Assembly: GCA_003132825.1 (NCBI GenBank)
Contig: PKYX01000476.1
Location: 10,685 to 15,861 of the forward strand
Direction: 5' to 3'
DNA length: 5,177 bases
From: Acidobacteriaceae bacterium
GTDB taxonomy: Bacteria > Acidobacteriota > Terriglobia > Terriglobales > Acidobacteriaceae
This document shows positions 1-5,177 of this stretch, one piece after another. The number at the start of each line of letters is the position of its first letter. The first letter of the stretch is position 1. Below the pieces are notes generated by a model. The model searched no databases and was not told the DNA's origin. It was given only the letters and a program-made list of their open reading frames with translations. The translations under genes were made by a program, and so were the position numbers.

Positions 1-1214
1 GGATGGGACGCAGCCCCGACTACAAAGCCGCATTTCTGGGTACTCTCGGAGCCGACCCCGACTTCTATGAGCCTTTCCAGGACAACGCCCGCCGCTGGTA
101 CAAGAAAGCACAGGAAGAGGTTACCTTTGTCAATCATGCCGTCGTCAATCCGCCAGTCGATCGCAGCAAAGAACTGGCGGAAGTGCGCGACGTCTACATG
201 CATGTGGAGAAGGAAACGAGCGGCGGTTTGATCGTGAGCGGCGCCAAAGTCGTCGCGACCACCTGTACTCTCACGCATGACAGTCTGATCGCCAATAACG
301 GCGCCTTGCCGGTCAAGGACAAAGACTTTGCCTTTGTTTGCATCGTCCCCACGGATACTCCAGGCCTGAAGCTGTTCTGCCGGCCTTCCTACGAGATGGC
401 CGCGGAAGCGACGGGCAGTCCGTTCGACTATCCACTCTCCAGCCGGGTCGACGAGAACGATTCAATCATCGTTTTCGACAAGGTTCTTGTTCCCTGGGAA
501 AACGTCTTTTGCTACGGAGACGTTGACAAGGTAAATAAGCTTTTTCCGCGCACTGGCTTCCTGCCGCGATTCATGTTCCAAGGTTGCACCCGGTTGGCGG
601 TTAAGTTCGATTTCATCGCCGGACTGCTGCTCAAAGGGATCGAAGCTACCGGCGCGAAGGATTTCCGCGGCGTACAGGCGCAGGTCGGCGAAGTGTTGGC
701 GTGGCGTAATCTATTTTGGGGCCTTTCCGACGCGATGGCGCGGACACCAACTCCTTGGACGCCGGGCTACGTGCTGCCCAACCTCGACTACGGCATGGCG
801 TATCGCGTTGCTGCCAATTTGGCCTATCCGCGAATTCGGGAGATCGTAGAAAACGTGATGGCTAGCGCGTTGATCTATCTCCCGTCTCACGCCAAGGATT
901 TCAAAGTTCCCGAAATTCGCAAGTATCTCGATCAATTCGTGCGCGGCTCGAACGGTTACTCCGCGGTCGAGCGCGTCAAACTCATGAAACTGCTGTGGGA
1001 TGCAATGGGCACGGAGTTTGCCGGAAGGCATGAACTTTACGAGCGAAATTACTTTGGCAACCACGAAAACATTCGCATTGAAGTCTTGATGGTGGCCGAG
1101 AAGATGGGCCAGTCCGCCAAATACAAAGGCTTTGCCGAGCAATGCATGTCGGAATACGACCTCGATGGTTGGACCGTGCCCGACCTGATCAATCCGGACG
1201 GCTCAAGCGGATAG
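1..1214 (+). CDS. hpaB: 4-hydroxyphenylacetate 3-monooxygenase, oxygenase component (5'-partial)
   Basis: This is the FADH2-using oxygenase of the two-component system that hydroxylates 4-hydroxyphenylacetate to homoprotocatechuate in the cytoplasm; a separate flavin reductase (HpaC) supplies reduced flavin. The 403 visible residues follow E. coli HpaB (about 520 aa, from memory) almost without gaps: [11 protein letters not shown] at the start, [66 protein letters not shown]-like [20 protein letters not shown] and a final [11 protein letters not shown]. Visible Arg3, Tyr7 and His45 match the substrate-pocket residues Arg113, Tyr117 and His155 of the E. coli enzyme. The ATG at base 3 is an internal methionine, because the family carries about 110 more N-terminal residues. 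Bases 1-2 (GG) fit the end of a TGG codon for the Trp that precedes this Met in E. coli. The stop is TAG at 1212-1214. No hpaC follows on this strand. The related 4-hydroxybutyryl-CoA dehydratases are a less likely match. Confidence 0.95.
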   Translation, partial: MGRSPDYKAAFLGTLGADPDFYEPFQDNARRWYKKAQEEVTFVNHAVVNPPVDRSKELAEVRDVYMHVEKETSGGLIVSGAKVVATTCTLTHDSLIANNGALPVKDKDFAFVCIVPTDTPGLKLFCRPSYEMAAEATGSPFDYPLSSRVDENDSIIVFDKVLVPWENVFCYGDVDKVNKLFPRTGFLPRFMFQGCTRLAVKFDFIAGLLLKGIEATGAKDFRGVQAQVGEVLAWRNLFWGLSDAMARTPTPWTPGYVLPNLDYGMAYRVAANLAYPRIREIVENVMASALIYLPSHAKDFKVPEIRKYLDQFVRGSNGYSAVERVKLMKLLWDAMGTEFAGRHELYERNYFGNHENIRIEVLMVAEKMGQSAKYKGFAEQCMSEYDLDGWTVPDLINPDGSSG

Positions 1215-1420
1215 CTGGGCCTCAGGGCATGATTCTGCAAATCGACCGCTATGATTCTCGTGAGAAGGTTCGCACTGAATTCCTGAACACCCCCATGTCC
1301 TCTCTCTTCTAGTATCTAGTGTCCTCGGCGTCTCGTCGCATTGGATGGGCGACGCTGAAATTCGGTGCACCGGCACGCTCCGTTTAGTCGCATATGCATT
1401 TTGGTTTCATGAGGCTGATG

Positions 1421-1434
1421 GACTACGCGTAGTC
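1421..1434. repeat. 14-bp perfect palindrome
   Basis: GACTACGCGTAGTC reads identically on both strands, with no mismatch and no loop. It sits in the spacer between two convergent genes, about 100 bases beyond the 3' end of the Cys-cluster gene and 207 bases beyond hpaB. No T-run follows on either strand, so it is not a canonical intrinsic terminator. A protein-binding site or a chance palindrome are both possible. Confidence 0.6.
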
Positions 1435-1448
1435 GTGGCAGTCGTGGC
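1431..1448 (+). repeat. Perfect 9-bp tandem duplication
   Basis: AGTCGTGGC occurs twice head to tail (1431-1439 and 1440-1448), followed by a further CAGTC. The first copy starts inside the right arm of the 14-bp palindrome, so palindrome and direct repeat share the AGTC word. This may be a replication-slippage product or a small array of binding sites. Confidence 0.6.
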
Positions 1449-1535
1449 CAGTCTATTCCAAAGCGGTGCAGCATCGAAGTGACGCACAGCCTGCGGCGCA
1501 TTTGGCAGATACAGCGGTTTTCATCGTTCCACCAC

Positions 1536-2183
1536 TCAGCGCACCAGCGCAAAGGCAATGATGGTTTCACCGTGGGCGCCGCTGGCATTCGCCAGCTGTT
1601 TCAACAGATCTGCTTCGAGGTTGGCCGGATCCGGATGCATTTCGCAGGCGGCGATCTCTTCCTCCGATGCGCCTTCATAGCACAACTCGCAAACGCCCAA
1701 CTCACCTTCCGATGTGACCGGCGGTCCAAAAACACGGCAGGTGACGGGGCGGGATCGGTAGAGTTCGCAGGTTCCGGTTGCAGGGTCCAGAGCGGGACAA
1801 GGCTCGTCGTTGGCAAAATCATCCCAACGTTGCGCGGCTTCCTGCGATTCATCGAGCAAGCCGGTAGCCGGATCGCCCGGCAACTCCGGGGACAGCCGTG
1901 CGACCGCCTCGCGCGCGCGCTGCCGCACCCGGGCGGCGCGCTCTGGAGCCTGCAGTTCGAGTTCCACGAGGCCATTACGCAAGCGCAGAGCGTCCAACTG
2001 ATTGATGGCGAACACTCCGACGCAACACTGCGAGCATCCCGGGCGGCAGACCAGCCATTTACCGCTTCGACGCGTCGAATCCGCGAGAGCCGAGTCGACG
2101 ATCTGGATCAACGCCTGATCTCCGGCAGGGGTGGAGTGACAATGCATGTTCTCAGGGTAAATCACAAAGGCTGCACGGTCCAT
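1536..2183 (-). CDS. YkgJ-family cysteine-cluster protein (putative Zn/Fe-binding)
   Basis: The 215-residue protein carries the signature of the YkgJ family (CxxxCxxCC, thought to bind zinc or an iron-sulfur cluster). The motif is CRPGCSQCC, with Cys46, Cys50, Cys53 and Cys54. A second cluster follows at Cys129 (PCPAL), Cys139 (GTCELY) and Cys149 (RPVTCRVFG), and a third at Cys165, Cys168 and Cys180. The spacing of the first two groups and the YRSRPVTCR wording are typical of the family, whose biochemical role is not established. There is no signal peptide or membrane segment, so it is probably cytosolic. The start is uncertain: Met1 (2183) has no clear Shine-Dalgarno sequence, and Met13 (2147) is an alternative that would leave all the cluster motifs intact. 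The gene is divergent from malQ across 95 bases and convergent with hpaB. A long open frame on the opposite strand is its antisense shadow. Confidence 0.85.
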   Translation of the reverse strand: MDRAAFVIYPENMHCHSTPAGDQALIQIVDSALADSTRRSGKWLVCRPGCSQCCVGVFAINQLDALRLRNGLVELELQAPERAARVRQRAREAVARLSPELPGDPATGLLDESQEAAQRWDDFANDEPCPALDPATGTCELYRSRPVTCRVFGPPVTSEGELGVCELCYEGASEEEIAACEMHPDPANLEADLLKQLANASGAHGETIIAFALVR

Positions 2184-2278
2184 CCAGGAAGCCTGGGGAA
2201 ATCAAAGGGCGGGCGGGGCGACCTTCGTGCTCGGCAACGTTTTGCACCCGAGAGCCCCAATGGCTTACTGTTAGTTCC
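2184..2278. promoter_or_regulatory. Divergent intergenic spacer, probable promoter region for malQ and the Cys-cluster gene
   Basis: This 95-bp gap separates two divergently transcribed genes, so it must hold at least the proximal promoter elements of both unless one is transcribed from further away. The only candidate seen for malQ is TTGCAC (2242-2247) with TACTGT (2266-2271) at 18-bp spacing. The -10 match is poor, and it would place the transcript start almost on the GTG start codon at 2279. The minus strand shows no convincing sigma-70 pair. A G-rich run (about 2207-2219) lies near the Cys-cluster gene. The location is well supported; the individual boxes are weak. Confidence 0.35.
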
Positions 2279-3802
2279 GTGGAATTTTCCCGCTGCAGTG
2301 GCGTTTTGTTGCACATCACGTCGTTACCCGGTCCTTACGGCATCGGGGACCTAGGACAATCTGCGTATGAATTTGCCGACTTTCTGGCGGGCGCGGGGCA
2401 AAAGCTCTGGCAGGTCCTGCCCTTGTCCCCCACCGGGTATGGTGATTCACCCTACCAGGGCTTTTCTGCGTTTGCCGGCAATCCGTTGTGCGTCGATCTG
2501 GAGGCACTCCGGGCGCGCGGTCTTCTGAGCACCGCCGATCTAGCCGGCGCCTCAGCTCTTCCCCAGGATCAAGTTGGTTACGGTCCGGTGATCACGTTCC
2601 GCCTGGCGGTTCTTCGTCGGGCTGCCGAGAAATTCTTCCAGCAGGCGTCGCCTGCAGAACGCCTGGCTCTGGACGCGTTCTGCCGGGATAACGCGTCTTG
2701 GCTGGATGATTACGCCCTGTTCATGGCGTGCAAAGAAGTGCACAACGGGGAGGTCTGGACGCGCTGGGAGCGCGGGATTCGTCAGCGGCAGCCTGTGGCA
2801 CTCAAAGAATGGGCAGCGAGACTGGCGCGCGAGTTGGAGATATTCAAGTATTGGCAATTCGAGTTCTTTCAGCAATGGCACAAGCTGAAGACCTATTGCC
2901 ACGAGCGGGGGATTCGTATCATGGGCGATATTCCCATCTATGTGGCGCATGACAGTGCCGATGTCTGGGCGCACTCGGATTTGTTTCAACTTGACGTGCA
3001 AGGTAACCCGGCCGTCGTTGCCGGTGTTCCGCCCGACTATTTCAGCGCGACGGGCCAGCTGTGGGGAAACCCGATCTATCGCTGGGAAGTGATGGCGGAC
3101 CTTGGTTACGGCTGGTGGATCGACCGGTTTCGGGCAGCGCTCGATCTGTTCGACGTGGTGCGCCTCGATCATTTCCGAGGATTCGAAGCGTATTGGGAGA
3201 TCCCCGCGAACGCACCGACTGCGGCCCACGGAAGATGGGTGAAGGCCCCCGGCGCCAGTCTCTTTCGTGCTCTGCAGACTGCGCTGGGAGAGCTGCCGGT
3301 GGTCGCGGAGAATCTGGGTGTTGTGACTCCAGAAGTGGAAGCGCTGCGTAAGGAATTTGGCTTTCCGGGCATGAGTCTGCTGCAGTTTGCATTCGGTTAC
3401 GATCCGCAAGGACCGTCGTTCCGGCCGCACAACTATGCTCGTGAGCTGGCAGCCTATACCGGCGGCCACGACAATGACACGACGGTGGGGTGGTGGACCA
3501 GTTCCGGCGTCGGCGACAGCACTCGAACCGCCGAAGAAGTTCGAAAGGAGCGCGCCTTCACCCGAGCGTATCTCGGCTTTGAGAATGAGGCAATCAACTG
3601 GGTATTCATTCGCGCGCTGTTTGCGTCGGTGGCATCTATTGCGGTTGTTCCCTTGCAGGATGTTCTGGGACTCGGCAGTGAAGCTCGGATGAATCTGCCG
3701 GGCACGATCAAAGGAAATTGGACGTGGCGTTACTCACGCGGGGCGCTGACCGAAGAAATCCGGGATCGCTTGCATGCGCTGACTCGAATCTACGACCGCT
3801 GA
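2279..3802 (+). CDS. malQ: 4-alpha-glucanotransferase (amylomaltase, GH77)
   Basis: MalQ transfers alpha-1,4-glucan segments between maltodextrins, releasing glucose, in cytoplasmic maltodextrin and glycogen metabolism. The 507-residue protein has the length and wording of the compact Thermus-type amylomaltases. Near the N terminus are SGVLLHITSLPG (7-18) and SPYQGFSAFAGNP (57-69). DIPIYVAHDSADVW is at 217-230, and VAGVPPDYFSATGQ followed by LWGNPIYRW at 247-269. The GH77 catalytic residues are present: nucleophile Asp297 in VVRLDHFRGF, acid/base Glu344 in VVAENLG, and Asp398 in TGGHDNDT. The C terminus is complete, with PLQDVLGLGSEARMNLPGT (458-476). The start is GTG at 2279: it puts the family N terminus six codons before SGVLLH, and no other start codon lies in frame close by. 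No clear Shine-Dalgarno sequence precedes it. A strong intrinsic terminator lies 52 bases after the stop, consistent with a single-gene transcript. No other maltose or glycogen gene is visible. Confidence 0.96.
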   Translation: MEFSRCSGVLLHITSLPGPYGIGDLGQSAYEFADFLAGAGQKLWQVLPLSPTGYGDSPYQGFSAFAGNPLCVDLEALRARGLLSTADLAGASALPQDQVGYGPVITFRLAVLRRAAEKFFQQASPAERLALDAFCRDNASWLDDYALFMACKEVHNGEVWTRWERGIRQRQPVALKEWAARLARELEIFKYWQFEFFQQWHKLKTYCHERGIRIMGDIPIYVAHDSADVWAHSDLFQLDVQGNPAVVAGVPPDYFSATGQLWGNPIYRWEVMADLGYGWWIDRFRAALDLFDVVRLDHFRGFEAYWEIPANAPTAAHGRWVKAPGASLFRALQTALGELPVVAENLGVVTPEVEALRKEFGFPGMSLLQFAFGYDPQGPSFRPHNYARELAAYTGGHDNDTTVGWWTSSGVGDSTRTAEEVRKERAFTRAYLGFENEAINWVFIRALFASVASIAVVPLQDVLGLGSEARMNLPGTIKGNWTWRYSRGALTEEIRDRLHALTRIYDR

Positions 3803-3853
3803 CTCAGCGCCGGGAATTCCACCAATTCACGAGGCGCCTTAGGCGCGGGACTG

Positions 3854-3878
3854 AAGCCGTGCCCGGCCACGGCTTTTT
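3854..3878 (+). terminator. Rho-independent terminator of malQ
   Basis: The 8-bp stem AAGCCGTG (3854-3861) pairs with CACGGCTT (3868-3875) around a six-base loop, and five T residues begin at 3874. It lies 52 bases after the malQ stop in the gap between convergent genes. On the minus strand the hairpin is followed by TTCAG rather than a U-tract, so it should act mainly on the plus strand. Confidence 0.8.
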
Positions 3879-3901
3879 CCTGCTTTCCGGCACGGCGACC
3901 G

Positions 3902-4606
3902 CTAGAGCGGTGAGAGTTCGTCCTCCCTTTCCTCTTTTTTCTTGTGAACCATCCGTCTTTCCAAGAATTGCCGCGCTAAGTCCTGACCGCCGATGCCGAA
4001 TGCCAACGCCAGCCCAAGCATGAGGGCCCCGAACGCGATGCCGAAGGCGACCAGCATCGTTTGATCAGCCAGCCCCAGCTCTTCGAAAGCCATCGATACC
4101 ACGAAAATAATGATGATGGTCCGTATGGAAAGGCTCAGGAGCCGGGCCGATGGCAGGTTCGCATTGACTCCGGCGAGCAAGGCCGCGCGCGAGAAAAAGC
4201 TCGCCGCCATCAAGCCAAAGAAAACGATGCACAGCGCCACGAACAAGTGGGGCAGAAAAATGAAGAATCGTGAGATTTCTTCTTGCAGCTCGACGATGCC
4301 AAGCACGCTGACGCCCAGCAAGATGAATCCGAGCCACGCCACCCAGAAAACGAGCCGGCTCAGTAGTTCCGTCGAGGACGGAAGGGCGACTTTATTCAAC
4401 AACTGACTGGCGCCCGCATGGTCGGATAGTTTCTCAAATCTCGCCAGTCGCATGATGCCCCGCACAATCTTTTTCAACACGTAGGCGATCAGCCATCCCA
4501 GGAGAACGATGATCAGCATCTCGATCAGTCGAGGCAGAAGGTGCGCCAACTCCCGGGTGAATTCGTGGTAGGCCTGAGTCAACTCGCTCATGATCATTTC
4601 CCGCAT
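3902..4606 (-). CDS. Multi-pass membrane protein with MscS/CmpX-type TM-helix repeats
   Basis: This is a predicted inner-membrane protein of 234 residues with about five hydrophobic helices, at roughly 24-45, 80-104, 114-138, 157-176 and 184-206. It resembles the conserved TM-helix repeat proteins annotated as mechanosensitive channel family (CmpX-like). The last helix is rich in Gly and Ala (FGIAFGALMLGLALAFGIGGQDLA) like the pore helix of MscS. The usual MscS cytoplasmic beta and C-terminal domains are absent: a short charged tail (RRMVHKKKEEREDE) ends the protein. I place the start at ATG 4606, because GAGGT stands five bases upstream of it and seven bases separate this ATG from the preceding gene's stop. 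A longer frame from 4696 would overlap that gene by 83 bases and lacks support. It is the second gene of an operon with a glycosyltransferase. An actual channel function is inferred from family resemblance only. Confidence 0.8.
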   Translation of the reverse strand: MREMIMSELTQAYHEFTRELAHLLPRLIEMLIIVLLGWLIAYVLKKIVRGIMRLARFEKLSDHAGASQLLNKVALPSSTELLSRLVFWVAWLGFILLGVSVLGIVELQEEISRFFIFLPHLFVALCIVFFGLMAASFFSRAALLAGVNANLPSARLLSLSIRTIIIIFVVSMAFEELGLADQTMLVAFGIAFGALMLGLALAFGIGGQDLARQFLERRMVHKKKEEREDELSPL

Positions 4607-4610
4607 GGCT

Positions 4611-4615
4611 ACCTC
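4611..4615 (-). promoter_or_regulatory. Shine-Dalgarno sequence overlapping the upstream stop codon
   Basis: On the minus strand the junction reads AAAAAGTGAGGTAGCCATG. The TGA stop of the glycosyltransferase (4616-4614) overlaps the GAGGT ribosome binding site, and the ATG of the membrane-protein gene follows after AGCC. This decides the start of the downstream gene at 4606 and suggests translational coupling. Confidence 0.8.
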
Positions 4616-5177
4616 ACTTTTTACCGTTCCAAAGTTCGAGCAAGTACGGTTTCGATCGTTCAAATTCCAGGCACAAGAGTTCGACGTTATTTTCAACTTG
4701 CTCTGCAGAAGCGTCGCGGTTCTCCATCAGAAAGGTGAACGTCCGGCCGCGATACAGGGGGACCAACGCCTGAATGACGTGATCCCGGCTGATGACGGAT
4801 TGGTGATACGAAGCCGCGAATTCATAGACGGTCTTGACCCACAGTTCCGCGGGATACCGAAAAACGTCCTCCGAGGACATCGCGGCTCGCTGCAACTCCG
4901 AGAGGGTCGCGGCGGAGAGGATGGAATTCAGGACAGGCTCTAGTTCAGAGATGCCGGAACGAAACATGTCATATAAGCGCTTGCGATTGATGCGAACCGG
5001 CTCCAGTGTGACTTCTTGCTCGCAACCCTGCGTGGAAACAGTCTGCGACTCATGGATTGCGCTCCAAAGCGGAACGTTGTTCTCGAGCGACCAGAAAAGA
5101 GAACCCACAGTTTGACGCATCGCCGGAACCAGATCACGCGGACTGTGTTCGACGGGATTCTTGGTTCCGAGGAAATC
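4614..5177 (-). CDS. Probable GT2-family glycosyltransferase, C-terminal part (5'-partial)
   Basis: The frame is open from the right edge to TGA at 4616-4614, giving 187 residues. A methionine codon at 5120 is internal: the 19 codons before it read DFLGTKNPVEHSPRDLVPA with no stop and continue into the conserved-looking MRQTVGSLF. The visible part matches my recollection of the C-terminal region of bacterial family 2 glycosyltransferases related to glucosyl-3-phosphoglycerate or mannosylglycerate synthases. Its landmarks are DLVPAMRQTVGSLF (15-28), FRYPAELWVKTVYEFA (106-121), PLYRGRTFTF (140-149) and the terminal KPYLLELW (176-183). It is soluble, with no membrane helix. The nucleotide-sugar and metal-binding (DxD) motifs would lie in the N-terminal half outside the window, so activity and substrate cannot be read here. 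It is the first visible gene of a coupled pair with a membrane protein. The family call is moderately sure; the exact sugar and acceptor are unknown. Confidence 0.65.
   Translation of the reverse strand, partial: DFLGTKNPVEHSPRDLVPAMRQTVGSLFWSLENNVPLWSAIHESQTVSTQGCEQEVTLEPVRINRKRLYDMFRSGISELEPVLNSILSAATLSELQRAAMSSEDVFRYPAELWVKTVYEFAASYHQSVISRDHVIQALVPLYRGRTFTFLMENRDASAEQVENNVELLCLEFERSKPYLLELWNGKK

Larger units (their letters stand above)
1215..1535. other. Convergent intergenic region without a recognisable gene
   Basis: This 321-base spacer lies between the stop codons of hpaB (+) and the Cys-cluster gene (-). I found no convincing coding frame, tRNA-like fold or U-tract terminator for either gene. 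It does hold several short symmetric elements: TTCTC-GT-GAGAA (1255-1266), a 10-bp palindrome CGGTGCACCG (1363-1372), GCATATGC (1390-1397), and the 14-bp palindrome with tandem repeat listed separately. TCTAGTA/TCTAGTG is a near-direct repeat at about 1308-1321. The spacer is long compared with the other gaps in this window, so it could be decayed coding sequence or carry regulatory or termination function. Nothing seen decides between these. Confidence 0.6.

Noticed and set aside
1229..1312. Short plus-strand frame of 27 codons (MILQIDRYDSREKV...) just after hpaB
   Set aside because: It has only a weak upstream purine stretch, no recognisable similarity and a length that arises easily by chance.
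1316..1588. Minus-strand frame of 90 codons in the hpaB/Cys-cluster spacer
   Set aside because: It overlaps the 3' end of the Cys-cluster gene in another frame. Its translation is rich in Arg, Cys and Trp without any domain, and there is no ribosome binding site.
1479..2354. Long plus-strand open frame (291 codons) across the Cys-cluster gene and into malQ
   Set aside because: It is antisense to a protein with clear family motifs and overlaps the malQ start. Its translation is low-complexity, Arg/Ser-rich text with no recognisable domain.
2552..3469. Minus-strand open frame of 305 codons inside malQ
   Set aside because: It lies wholly within malQ, whose catalytic motifs are intact on the plus strand. 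The translation has no family resemblance and is an expected antisense shadow.
3834..3846. Small hairpin GCGCC-TTA-GGCGC after malQ as a second terminator
   Set aside because: It has only five base pairs, a three-base loop and no T-run on either strand, and a much better terminator lies a few bases downstream.
4607..4696. Upstream start (4696) for the membrane protein, adding 30 residues
   Set aside because: It would overlap the glycosyltransferase coding sequence by 83 bases. The added residues are polar and unlike the family, whereas ATG 4606 has a well-placed GAGGT.
5118..5120. ATG at 5120 as the true start of the glycosyltransferase gene
   Set aside because: The frame stays open to the window edge and the codons before it continue the conserved-looking C-terminal region, so the gene is truncated by the window and not a 168-residue protein.

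Overview
The window is about 5.2 kb of compact, moderately GC-rich bacterial chromosome. It holds five protein-coding genes, two of them cut by the window edges. I see no RNA gene, CRISPR array, insertion sequence, phage gene or integrase. The mix (aromatic-ring hydroxylase, Cys-cluster protein, GH77 glucanotransferase, TM-helix membrane protein, GT2-like glycosyltransferase) and the wording of the proteins suggest a free-living Gram-negative soil-type bacterium. Acidobacteriota is my best guess, but this is an impression from protein style and not a demonstrated assignment.

Layout. Bases 1-1214 (+) encode the C-terminal four-fifths of HpaB, the oxygenase of 4-hydroxyphenylacetate 3-hydroxylase. 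Bases 1215-1535 are non-coding, with a 14-bp perfect palindrome overlapping a 9-bp tandem repeat. Bases 1536-2183 (-) encode a YkgJ-type cysteine-cluster protein that converges on hpaB. A 95-bp divergent spacer follows, then malQ at 2279-3802 (+), a complete GH77 4-alpha-glucanotransferase with its catalytic triad intact and a good intrinsic terminator just after it. Converging on malQ is a tightly coupled minus-strand pair. The first gene is the C-terminal part of a probable GT2 glycosyltransferase, which enters from the right edge (4614-5177). The second is a multi-pass membrane protein with MscS/CmpX-type TM-helix repeats (3902-4606), whose ribosome binding site overlaps the glycosyltransferase stop codon.

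How the genes may work together. HpaB belongs to aromatic catabolism and looks functionally unrelated to the rest. MalQ acts in maltodextrin/glycogen metabolism. The glycosyltransferase and membrane-protein pair is the most interesting unit. The C-terminal wording of the glycosyltransferase recalls the bacterial GT2 proteins related to glucosyl-3-phosphoglycerate synthase, so the pair could link synthesis of a glycoside osmolyte to a membrane channel-like protein. That is inference, because the catalytic half of the glycosyltransferase is outside the window.
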